From Candidatus Phytoplasma oryzae (GTDB taxonomy: Bacteria > Bacillota_I > Bacilli_A > Acholeplasmatales > Acholeplasmataceae), in assembly GCF_003263355.1 (NCBI RefSeq), contig NZ_JHUK01000001.1, positions 82,382-146,381 on the forward strand: DNA of 64,000 bases, in the 5' to 3' direction. Position 1 is the first letter of the stretch. Each line of letters opens with the position of its first letter. Below, in pieces: positions 48,955-56,784 of this stretch. The position numbers and the translations under genes are program-made. The notes beneath the pieces were generated by a model. That model did not search any database and was not told the DNA's origin. It saw only the letters and a program-made list of their open reading frames with translations.

Positions 48955-49755
48955 TTTAATAATAATTTTATGATTTTTTAGCATTATTTAATTAATTTTT
49001 TAAAATAAAATATTTTTTATTTAATTACATAATCAAAATTTGATATTTTTATTATTTTTTTATTTAATTTTTATTTTTTAATAATAAAAAATTCTCTTAT
49101 TTTTCTTTTTAGAAAAAAAATTTTATATCTTTTTTAATTTTATTTTAAATTTATCTATTGCTTATAAATTATCTTCTATAATATTAAAAAGTAAATTATT
49201 ATTAAAAAATAAAAATTACATTATAAATTTGTTATAATTTTATTTTTATTTTAACAAAATATGATATGATTAATTATTAAATTCTTATTTAATTAATTAA
49301 GATATAATTATTTATTTTTTTTAATGGAAATAAAATTTTTTATAAAAAAAGTTAGTTTAAATTTAAAAAATTATATTTTTATTATATAAAATATCTTAAT
49401 TTTTTAATTCTATTATTATTTAAATTTTTTAGCAAATATTATTAATTATTTTTTAAATGAAAAATATAATAGTAAATAACTTTAAAAAAATATATTTTTT
49501 TAAAGTTATAAATTTTTGGATTATTAAAATTTTTTTAATTATTCTTATTAAGAATAACGAAATATTAATAAAATATAGTATGTAATTAATAAAAATTCAA
49601 AAAATGTTATTTAGAGGAGATTATCTATAAAAATAAAATCAAAATTAATTTTTTTTTATTAAAAATTTATAATAACTTAATAATAAATTTTTTTTGTCTA
49701 TTTTTATTTTAAAATAAGATTAGTTTGAAAAAAATAAGGAGTGTTATAATCCAAA
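48955..49755. other. 0.8 kb intergenic stretch
   Basis: No gene recognised. It contains the hairpin at 49476-49509. It also contains an AGAGGAG at 49614-49620 with no usable frame behind it, perhaps the trace of a lost gene. Confidence 0.45.
49476..49509. terminator. Perfect AT hairpin, possible bidirectional terminator
   Basis: ATAACTTTAAAAAAATA and TATTTTTTTAAAGTTAT form a perfect 17-bp palindrome with A and T tracts on both sides. Confidence 0.5.
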
Positions 49756-50463
49756 ATGTTTTTAAAATCATTTTTTAAAAAAAAATGGATATTTATTGTT
49801 TTGATTATGTTTTTATTTTTAGTGTTAAGTAAAATATTTCAAAATAAAAAAAAATTTATTGAAGAAATTAATTTTTCTTCATCAATTCCAGCACCTAAAA
49901 TGAAAGAAATAAAAATTCTTGGAAAAGAAAAATGGAAAAATATTCATAAAGAATATATTTTTTATGGATTAAACGGATTTTATTATTATAAAAAAGAATT
50001 ACAAAAAGAAAAGAATAAACCTATTCGAAATCAAAATTCATCTTTAATTTCTTTTTACCAACATAAAATAGAAATGCAAAAAGAACCTAAAGATATATTA
50101 GGATTTTTACAAAAAACTTTTAAAGAATGGGGAAATACGGAAATTGGAGTTCCTGCATTTGATGATATTACTTTTATCAAATCTGAAAAATCTGTATTAT
50201 ATCCTTTTATTGAGAATTTTAAAGTTAATAATGATTCTGTTTCTCTTACTAAAGACAATTATTATTTAACTTTTACTTTTAAAGGTCCTAAATATTTGTT
50301 AGCAAAAGATGTTGATTTCTTTTTAGGAAACGCCAATTTACCTTATTATGATCGAGATACAAATATAATTTTAACAAAAAAATATTATCTTCATTTTAAT
50401 CCAGTTCGTAATATTTTAAGTGTTTATACCGAAAAGTTTAATTATAATAAATACTATTTTTAA
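49756..50463 (+). CDS. Membrane-anchored protein of unknown function
   Basis: 235 residues, family not recognised. One N-terminal helix (about 11-28) with flanking lysines and no good cleavage site, then a mostly polar domain. DFFLGNANLPYYDRDTN and the beta-like stretches YYLTFTFKGPKYL and YYLHFNPVRN suggest a beta-rich fold, broadly like the anchored protein at 24108. AAGGAG lies 13 bases before ATG 49756. It may be an outer-surface protein. Confidence 0.66.
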   Translation: MFLKSFFKKKWIFIVLIMFLFLVLSKIFQNKKKFIEEINFSSSIPAPKMKEIKILGKEKWKNIHKEYIFYGLNGFYYYKKELQKEKNKPIRNQNSSLISFYQHKIEMQKEPKDILGFLQKTFKEWGNTEIGVPAFDDITFIKSEKSVLYPFIENFKVNNDSVSLTKDNYYLTFTFKGPKYLLAKDVDFFLGNANLPYYDRDTNIILTKKYYLHFNPVRNILSVYTEKFNYNKYYF

Positions 50464-50762
50464 AATAAATTGAAATAGGAGAATAAAAATTTTTTATAAA
50501 CTTAATTTTTTATTAATTTTAAAATTCAAATTTTTAATTATAAATATTTTTTTGGAGTAAAAAATAATCTTATATTTCTTAAAAATTTTTTGTAACATAG
50601 TATATTATTAATTAATATTTAACTATTTTGAAATTACAAAAAGATTTATTTTATTTTAATAAAGAAGGAAATATTATTTTTTATTAACTTTTTAATCTTT
50701 AAATTAATTTATTATTATTTTAATTATTTTTTTTTTTTTTTTGATTTTGTAAATCATATAAT

Positions 50763-51345
50763 TTAGTTTTTTTTTAATCTTTTTTTGTTATCGTATTCAT
50801 TTTCAAATTGTAAAAAAATATTATTATTTGAATCATAAACTTTAGTTAAAATTAATTTATTTTTTATTATATTGATTTTCATATTTAGAAATTTGATAAC
50901 CATTTTGATCATAAACTTCCTTATATAAAAGTTTTTCTTCTAAATCATAATAATTTAAAAATTTTAATTTTTTTGTATTATCTTCAAAATAACTTTTAGA
51001 AAATATTAATTTATTTTTATTATAACTATTTTTATAATGAATACTTTTTTTATCATTACTAAAAAATTGTTGAATTAATATTATTTTTTTTTGATCATTA
51101 TATTTATATTGATATTTAAAATTTTTCTCATTTTTTTCGTCATACATTTGAATTTTTATTAATTTTTCCTCAAAATCATATTTATTTTCATAAGTAAATA
51201 GTAAATTATCAGTATTTTCAAAATATTTTATACTTTTAGTATTTTCATTTAAGTTATTGTATCCAAAATTATTATTTAATTCATATAATCATTTAAAATT
51301 AAAATTTTTTATTTTTGGTTGAAAGATTATCACTGTTTTTTTCAT
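50763..51345 (-). pseudogene. Decayed DUF2963-like (YD/MORN-like repeat) protein
   Basis: Read from ATG 51345 the frame runs MKKTVIIFQPKIKNFNFK, hits TGA at 51289-51291 where a Trp codon is likely, and continues open. It goes through about 96 further codons of repeats such as YENKYDFEEKLIKIQMYDE and YKYNDQKKIILIQ. At about 50860, in an A run, one base of shift is needed to go on with NKLILTKVYDSNNNIFLQFE to a TAA at 50763. Repeats of x-YD-x-(N/E) followed by a basic-hydrophobic strand are typical of phytoplasma DUF2963 proteins. With two lesions, no intact product is possible. Confidence 0.75.
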
Positions 51346-51714
51346 TTTTTTTATAGATTAAAATAATAATAATTAACAACAATATTAAAAATAATAAAAT
51401 TTAAAAAAATTTATTTTTTAAAATCATTTTTTTTTCTTAATGTTTGATATGATACATAAATAAGGCATTTTTTGAGAGCTAGACAAAATATACTTTTATT
51501 TATTTCTTAATATAATTATTATTTTAATATTATTGTAAAATAATTAATTTTATATTTTATAGTAATTAAATTTGCTATCATCATTTTATATTTATTAATG
51601 TATATTGATTATAATAAAAAATAACTAATTAACGAATTAATTTTTAAAAAGCTTTTTTTAAAAAAAGCTTTTTAAAAAAACATTATATTGTTGTTTTTTA
51701 ATTTATATTTATGA
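51346..51714. other. Intergenic stretch with strong palindrome
   Basis: Nothing coding. TAAGGCATTTTTTGAGAGCTAGAC (51462-51485) is less AT-rich but unassigned. The palindrome 51641-51678 is listed separately. Confidence 0.45.
51641..51678. terminator. Palindromic terminator
   Basis: TTTTTAAAAAGCTTTTTTT and AAAAAAAGCTTTTTAAAAA are exact complements, with A and T tracts usable in both directions. It lies 37 bases past the end of the minus-strand gene at 51715. Confidence 0.7.
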
Positions 51715-52785
51715 TTATATTTTATCTTTTAATTCATTTAAACGATTTTGTAGTGGTTTTTCTATTTGATTTTTTTGTTTTTTTAAAATATTTTTTATCA
51801 AATTACTATTCGATTTTTTTTCAATTTGATTCCTTATTGCGGATAATAATTTTGTTTCTCTTTTAATTATTTCTTTATGATTATTAATAATAAAATTTTC
51901 TTGAAAAAAATCATTATATAAATTCGTTAACAAGTCATAGATATTAATATTTTGAAATAATTCTGTTATTTTGGTTTCATCTTTTAAGAGACTTTGATTT
52001 TTTTTATTTTTTATAATTTTTAAATTATTTATTTCTTTTTCTATTTCTATTTTTTCTTTAATTATTATAGATCTTATTTGTTCGCTATATTGTAATTGTT
52101 TTTTTAATCTCTTTTCATATTTTTTTATAATGTGTTGGTGTCGGTTAATACAATTTTGTTGATTTGTTATTTTTAATTTTTGATTATTTAATACCATTAT
52201 TTCATTATTAATTTTTTGTCTTTCTTCTAATTTATTTTCTATTGTTTTTTTTATTTTTTCTATTGTTTGTTTTATTTTTTTTGTTTTTTGATCTATTTTT
52301 AATATTTCTATTTCTTTATCTATTTGTCTTATTATTTCATCATATTTTTCTATATGTTTTTCTATTTTATCTTTTATTTCTTTTTTTTGTTCATTTATAT
52401 TAGTTATTATTCTTTTTGTATTTTCTTCATATTTGTCTACTGCTTGTTTTTTAAATAATTTTTCCGAATCTATAGTTGAAAATGTTATATATAAAATTTT
52501 TAACAATTCATAATATTGTTTTAATTCATTAAATTTTTCTTCTTTTAATAAATCTTCTTTTAATAAATCTTCTTTTAATAAATCTTCTTTTAATAAATCT
52601 TCTTTTAATAAAAAAGAAGATCTCTCTGATGAATTTTCCATCTTATTTTTTATTTTATATTTGTTTTCTACATCAACTTGTTCTACAGCAAATATAACAT
52701 GTTTATTTAGAATGAATAAAAAAATTAATAAAAGTAAATATTTAAAATATTTGAATATTGTTTTTATTTTTATATAAAATTCCAT
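51715..52785 (-). CDS. Secreted coiled-coil protein with LLKED repeats
   Basis: 356 residues, no family recognised. A signal peptide with a cut likely after IFA (residue 33). After a Ser-rich spacer come five copies of the five residues LLKE(D/E) encoded by a 15-bp tandem repeat, then a nearly continuous alpha-helical coiled coil rich in Lys, Glu, Ile and Gln to the end, with no second membrane segment. The repeat length is a multiple of three, so copy number can vary without breaking the frame. The protein may be a long rod outside the cell. It has a terminator at 51641-51678. Confidence 0.75.
   Translation of the reverse strand: MEFYIKIKTIFKYFKYLLLLIFLFILNKHVIFAVEQVDVENKYKIKNKMENSSERSSFLLKEDLLKEDLLKEDLLKEDLLKEEKFNELKQYYELLKILYITFSTIDSEKLFKKQAVDKYEENTKRIITNINEQKKEIKDKIEKHIEKYDEIIRQIDKEIEILKIDQKTKKIKQTIEKIKKTIENKLEERQKINNEIMVLNNQKLKITNQQNCINRHQHIIKKYEKRLKKQLQYSEQIRSIIIKEKIEIEKEINNLKIIKNKKNQSLLKDETKITELFQNINIYDLLTNLYNDFFQENFIINNHKEIIKRETKLLSAIRNQIEKKSNSNLIKNILKKQKNQIEKPLQNRLNELKDKI
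52538..52612 (-). repeat. 15-bp tandem repeat, five exact copies
   Basis: TCTTCTTTTAATAAA on the plus strand, five units without mismatch, coding LLKED units near the N-terminus of the secreted coiled-coil protein. Perfect identity implies recent expansion or active slippage. Confidence 0.95.
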
Positions 52786-53157
52786 TATTTTTCCTTTTTC
52801 TTTCTTTTCTTTCTAATAATTTCGCTAATTTAATAATTTTTAATTAATTTTTCTAATAATAGAATAAATTTTTATAATTAATTTTGCAATTTTATTATTA
52901 CTATCTTAATTATTTTCGTCATAAAGTCAATTTATATTAATTAATTTATAATTAGTTATTAAATATCAAAATATATATTTTAGTAAATTTATTATTTATT
53001 CTTAGTATATATTTATTTAAACAAATTACATTTTTTTTAAAATTAAAATGATAAATGTTATTTCTAATATTTAACATTTATTGTTAAAATTTTAATTGTT
53101 TGTTAAAGCGTGACCCAAAAAAGTTGGACCGTAAGAAAAGATAAAATAAAGGATGAA
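52786..53157. other. Intergenic stretch ending in an IS-like end
   Basis: AT-rich without genes. It includes the leader of the minus-strand gene at 52785 and, at 53111-53130, an IS3-type end. Confidence 0.5.
53111..53130. mobile_element. Remnant of an IS3-family (IS150-type) terminal repeat
   Basis: TGACCCAAAAAAGTTGGACC closely matches the well known TGACCCC-AAAAAGTTGGACA end of IS150-type elements. No transposase frame and no partner end are seen nearby, so only one end is left. The bases just beside it are less AT-rich than the surroundings. Confidence 0.6.
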
Positions 53158-53469
53158 TCACAGCATCATAAACCCTACGTAAAGTAAAACAAGAATCAAA
53201 ATTAAAAGGAACATAAAAAGAAGAAAATAAAAAATAACATAAAATAAAGGGACATATAAGCGTTGAGATAAATTTATTGTAAAAAAATCATTTTTTATTT
53301 CTGCTAATTCATTATCAGGAGAAGCTATTAAATTCCAAACAAAACCGGTTAATAAAAAGATATTATAAGTGTGAATACAATATAAAAAAGATATTTTATT
53401 TTTAAAAGTTATTAGATTGGAATTATTTATTGATTTTTTAATATTTTTGATTATTATAAAAGTTAACAT
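53158..53469 (-). CDS. Small membrane protein of unknown function, uncertain
   Basis: 103 residues, family not recognised. It may have one hydrophobic segment in the middle (CIHTYNIFLLTGFVWNLIA) and certainly has one at the C-terminus (about 73-101). The end of the frame lies 28 bases from the IS3-type end, so the last residues may come from inserted DNA and the protein may be truncated. No SD is seen before ATG 53469. It could be a fragment. Confidence 0.4.
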   Translation of the reverse strand: MLTFIIIKNIKKSINNSNLITFKNKISFLYCIHTYNIFLLTGFVWNLIASPDNELAEIKNDFFTINLSQRLYVPLFYVIFYFLLFMFLLILILVLLYVGFMML

Positions 53470-53506
53470 TATTATAATATTATAATAAGATATTAGTTTA
53501 TAAATT

Positions 53507-53598
53507 GTTTTAATAGTTTTAATAGTGTTTTAATAGTGTAAATTTAATATTTTTATTGAATATAAATTCAATAAAAAAAATATAAATTCAATAAAAAA
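53507..53598. repeat. Short direct repeats upstream of a secreted-protein gene
   Basis: GTTTTAATA occurs three times at about 9-11 base spacing (from 53507). TATAAATTCAATAAAAAA occurs twice, at 53561-53578 and 53581-53598, just before the SD AAGGAAGG of the next gene. Confidence 0.7.
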
Positions 53599-53618
53599 GG
53601 AAGGATTTGTTTGAATAA

Positions 53619-54269
53619 ATGAAATTCAATGTTAAAATAAACTCTTTTTTAAATCATAATGTTTTAAAATGCTTTATACTTGGATTTGTTTTTATTTTGT
53701 TTTTATTGAAACCAAATGTTGTTATGGGAATAAAAAATAAAAATAATAAAAAAAAATTATCAATATGTAATTTAATTCCAATACTAAAGAATACAGATCC
53801 GATTTTATTTTTAGAAGAAGAAAGTCGTTTATTTAGACTACGAAACAAAAAAATTTCTTTATCTAATTATAAAGAAGACACAATGAAAGATGAACAAGAA
53901 GAAATTATGAAACATGAACAAGAAGAAAGATATGAAAAAGAAAAAGAAATTATACAAAATATAATTCAACAAAAATTAATGTTTTTAAAACAAAAATTAC
54001 TTTTAATATCAAAATTGAAAGATCTTTTTGAACCGAGATATTTTCTTAATATTTCTAATAATAAAAATTTATTTGTATATTCTAGAAATTTAGAATATAA
54101 ATTAAAAAAAATAATAAAATTAATAGAAAAAATTCAATTAAAAGCAAATTCTAAATTATACATTTTATTTTCTTTATATGAAGAAATATCAGAATTAGAA
54201 AAAGATATAAATAATTATGATAAAAATATTACTGATGAAGATTTAGAAGACTTAAAATTATTTTATTAA
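53619..54269 (+). CDS. Secreted coiled-coil protein, effector candidate
   Basis: 216 residues, family not recognised. A signal peptide with a hydrophobic core at residues 17-34 (LKCFILGFVFILFLLKPNVV) and a likely cut near VMG. The mature part is helical. A short acidic repeat (MKDEQEEIMKHEQEERYEKE) leads into coiled-coil segments, and it ends acidic (DEDLEDLKLFY). SD AAGGAAGG precedes ATG 53619 by 13 bases. Direct repeats lie in the leader. Its design resembles the 51715 protein, but the sequence is not clearly homologous. Confidence 0.71.
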   Translation: MKFNVKINSFLNHNVLKCFILGFVFILFLLKPNVVMGIKNKNNKKKLSICNLIPILKNTDPILFLEEESRLFRLRNKKISLSNYKEDTMKDEQEEIMKHEQEERYEKEKEIIQNIIQQKLMFLKQKLLLISKLKDLFEPRYFLNISNNKNLFVYSRNLEYKLKKIIKLIEKIQLKANSKLYILFSLYEEISELEKDINNYDKNITDEDLEDLKLFY

Positions 54270-54745
54270 TTAAATATTTTTTTATTATATAATTTGATTC
54301 AAAAAAAAGCTTTAATTAAATTAAAGATTAACTGAAATCAACCTAACAATACACTCAAAAAAAATAAAAGTCAACTAGCATTGTTGACTTTTTTAAATTA
54401 GCATTGTTGACTTTTTTAAAAGAAAAATTTTATTAAATAAAAGTATTAAATATTTAAAAAAAGAGAATCAATTTAAATATAAAATACTTATTATTAGTAA
54501 TTAATAATTCAAAAGAATTAAAACAACATCTTTTTTTCTTAAATAATTTTTTAATCTAAAATTATTATTTGAATCAAACCTTTTTCTAATGATCAAAAAA
54601 AACTACTATTCAACCTCTTTTATTTAACTATGTTGATTTTTTGTATAAAATATTAAAAGTTTTTGTATAACGAAACATTTTCAAATTAGGTTGTAAAATT
54701 TTTTCAAGTTCGAATATTTTAAAATATAAAATTATTTACAATTTA
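54270..54745. other. Intergenic stretch with duplicated terminator
   Basis: No gene. It carries the terminator pair at 54366-54420. The rest is AT-rich with no recognisable signal. Confidence 0.5.
54366..54420 (+). terminator. Terminator with a duplicated right arm
   Basis: AAAAGTCAAC (54366-54375) pairs with GTTGACTTTT around TAGCATT. The 22 bases TAGCATTGTTGACTTTTTTA plus AA are then repeated at 54399-54420, so either copy can close the stem before a T run. Confidence 0.78.
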
Positions 54746-55152
54746 TTATTTAAGAAGATCTGTTATTTTTTTTCTTAATTTAATTTCTAAATCTATTTTT
54801 TCTAAAGTGATTTTATTGAAATTTTTTTGAAGAAAAGATTTTTTTCTCTCAGAAAAGATATTTGAAATTTTAAAAAACTGGAATTTCTTTCTTCAATGTT
54901 AGAATAATTCTTATTTTTAATTTTTAAATAAAATAATAAATCTTTTTCTAATTTAGTAATTTCTTTTGAAATTGAATTTTGTTGTCGAGTTAAATCATCT
55001 ATTTGAGATTTTAAAATCTCAATTTCTTTTTCTGAATAATTAAATATTTTTTTTACATAATCTGTTTTTTGAACTTTTGAATAATATTTGCCAGCAAAAA
55101 CTAATTTTTTTTTATAAAAATTTATTAATAAAAAAACAACAAAAAGAAAAAT
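54746..55152 (-). pseudogene. Broken gene for a secreted coiled-coil protein
   Basis: In one frame from about 55152 the sequence reads a signal-peptide core and cut (IFLFVVFLLINFYKKKLVFA then GKYYS), followed by a helical, charged chain (KEIEILKSQIDDLTRQQNSI). Near 54860 (TTTTCTGAGAG on the minus strand) a shift is needed to go on with SERKKSFLQKNFNKITLEKI to a TAA at 54746. There is no start codon in frame, because a TAA stands right before the signal core. So at least two lesions exist. The signal region resembles that of the small secreted protein at 16209 (INFYKKKLVFA against INFFKTNLIYA). Confidence 0.67.
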
Positions 55153-55963
55153 TTAAAATACAAACTGAAAAATGGTCTGGAATAAGATCAACTATTAGTA
55201 AAAAAGTAGATAAAGATTTAAGTTATATAGCTAATTAAACGAAAAGACATGGAATAAATTAAAAGTTGGTTTTCTTAATCTTTTACCTTAAAATAATAAG
55301 AGTTAAAAGTATCAACTAAATCAAAAAAGAAGTAAAAGTTTCGGTTCTGTAACCAAAAAAAGTAAGTTTAAAAAAATATTTAAATGGATAATACTTCTTT
55401 TACTCTTTAAGAGTTGGAAAAAGAACAACAAAAAGAAATAAAAGATCAAAATAGTTATGAAATAATCTTGTTAAAACATCTTTTTCAAACTCAATAAAGA
55501 ACCTACTGATATATTATGAAATATAAGTTTAATATAACTTATTTATGAGATATGTTAGAATAATAGTAATTTAATATTTTTTTGGTTATTATAAAAAAAT
55601 TTAGCAAATTTATCATAATAAATTATCAAAAATCAATATTTTAAATTTAATTTACTCGTATATCAATATTATAAATTTTTATGCTATGATAGATGTTGGA
55701 AAAATTTTGATAATCTGTTTTTGAATTTTTTTATTTTACTAAAAATTTATTTTTATTATTAAAATTAAAAAGTTTAAAAAAAGTCATTATAACATTATTT
55801 TTTATTTTAGAAAAATAATAAATAAAAAATGATTAAGTTTTTAATAAATTTTTGCACAATATTTTTAATGATTTAAAGTATTTATTTTTTATAAAATTTT
55901 ATTTAATTTGTGGATAAAATTTAATTTTCCTAGATAATAAATATTTTATTCAGAAGGTGACAA
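55153..55963. other. Decayed coding remnants
   Basis: Less AT-poor than true gaps, with broken frames on the plus strand: KWSGIRSTISKKVDKDLSY near 55170-55240, and MDNTSFTL, stop, ELEKEQQKEIKDQNSYEIIL near 55384-55490, where one TAA (likely once CAA) interrupts an otherwise open frame. I do not recognise the original genes. The last 400 bases before engB show nothing. Confidence 0.5.
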
Positions 55964-56569
55964 ATGATAAAGAAATCTTTATTTATAAAAAGTATTAATA
56001 ATTATAAATTTATTCCTTTACCTCGTTTGCCAGAATTTTTTCTAATTGGTCGTAGTAATGTAGGAAAAAGTACTTTTGTTAATATTTTAACTAATAGAAA
56101 CAAAATTTCTTTTGTTTCAAAAAAACCTGGTAAAACTATAAATTTAAATTATTTTTTATTAAATGATTCTTTTTATTTAGTAGATTTACCAGGTTATGGA
56201 TTTTCTAAACAAAGTCAAAAAAATAAAAATAATATTTTTTACATTATTAATTATTTTTTAAAAAATAATTCTTTTGTCCAAATGATTTTTCAATTAATGG
56301 ATTTTAAAGTTGGTCCAACTAAATTAGATTTACAAATTTATTTAGAACTAATTAAAAGTAATTTACCAATTACTATTATTTTTAATAAAAAAGATAAAAT
56401 TTCGAGAAATAAAATTTTATTACAAATAAAAAATATTAATCAAAAATTTTTATTTTCTAATTTATCTTTTATACCAAAATATTTTTTATTATCTTGTCAA
56501 AATAAAGAAGGTTTACGAAATATTTTTGAGATAATAAATTTGAAATTAAAATATGAATTAATATATTAA
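55964..56569 (+). CDS. engB: Ribosome biogenesis GTPase EngB (YsxC/YihA)
   Basis: A GTPase needed for 50S assembly. G1 is GRSNVGKST near residues 29-37, G3 DLPGYGFSKQ near 74, G4 FNKKDKI near 140, and the family-specific PGKTINLNYFLL sits in switch I. The length of 201 is normal. SD AGAAGGTG precedes ATG 55964. It stands at the border between the accessory zone and a housekeeping block, with valS 215 bases later. Confidence 0.94.
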   Translation: MIKKSLFIKSINNYKFIPLPRLPEFFLIGRSNVGKSTFVNILTNRNKISFVSKKPGKTINLNYFLLNDSFYLVDLPGYGFSKQSQKNKNNIFYIINYFLKNNSFVQMIFQLMDFKVGPTKLDLQIYLELIKSNLPITIIFNKKDKISRNKILLQIKNINQKFLFSNLSFIPKYFLLSCQNKEGLRNIFEIINLKLKYELIY

Positions 56570-56784
56570 ATTTTGTTTTAATATTTTTTTATTTTTTTTT
56601 ATATACAAATGATAAAATATGTAATATATAATATATAGATGATTGGAAAAATAATTAAAAAATAATGATGATTATCATATAATAAAGAAAACTTTTACTT
56701 TTTTTATATATTTTTAATTTTTTTTAGTTTTATTAGTTATTAAGAAAATAAATTTATAAATTTAGGATTAAATTAAATAAAAAT

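Noticed and set aside
49614..49663. AGAGGAG followed by ATA and a signal-like KIKSKLIFF start
   Set aside because: The frame stops after 11 codons and neighbouring frames also close, so no gene is supported. It may be a relic.
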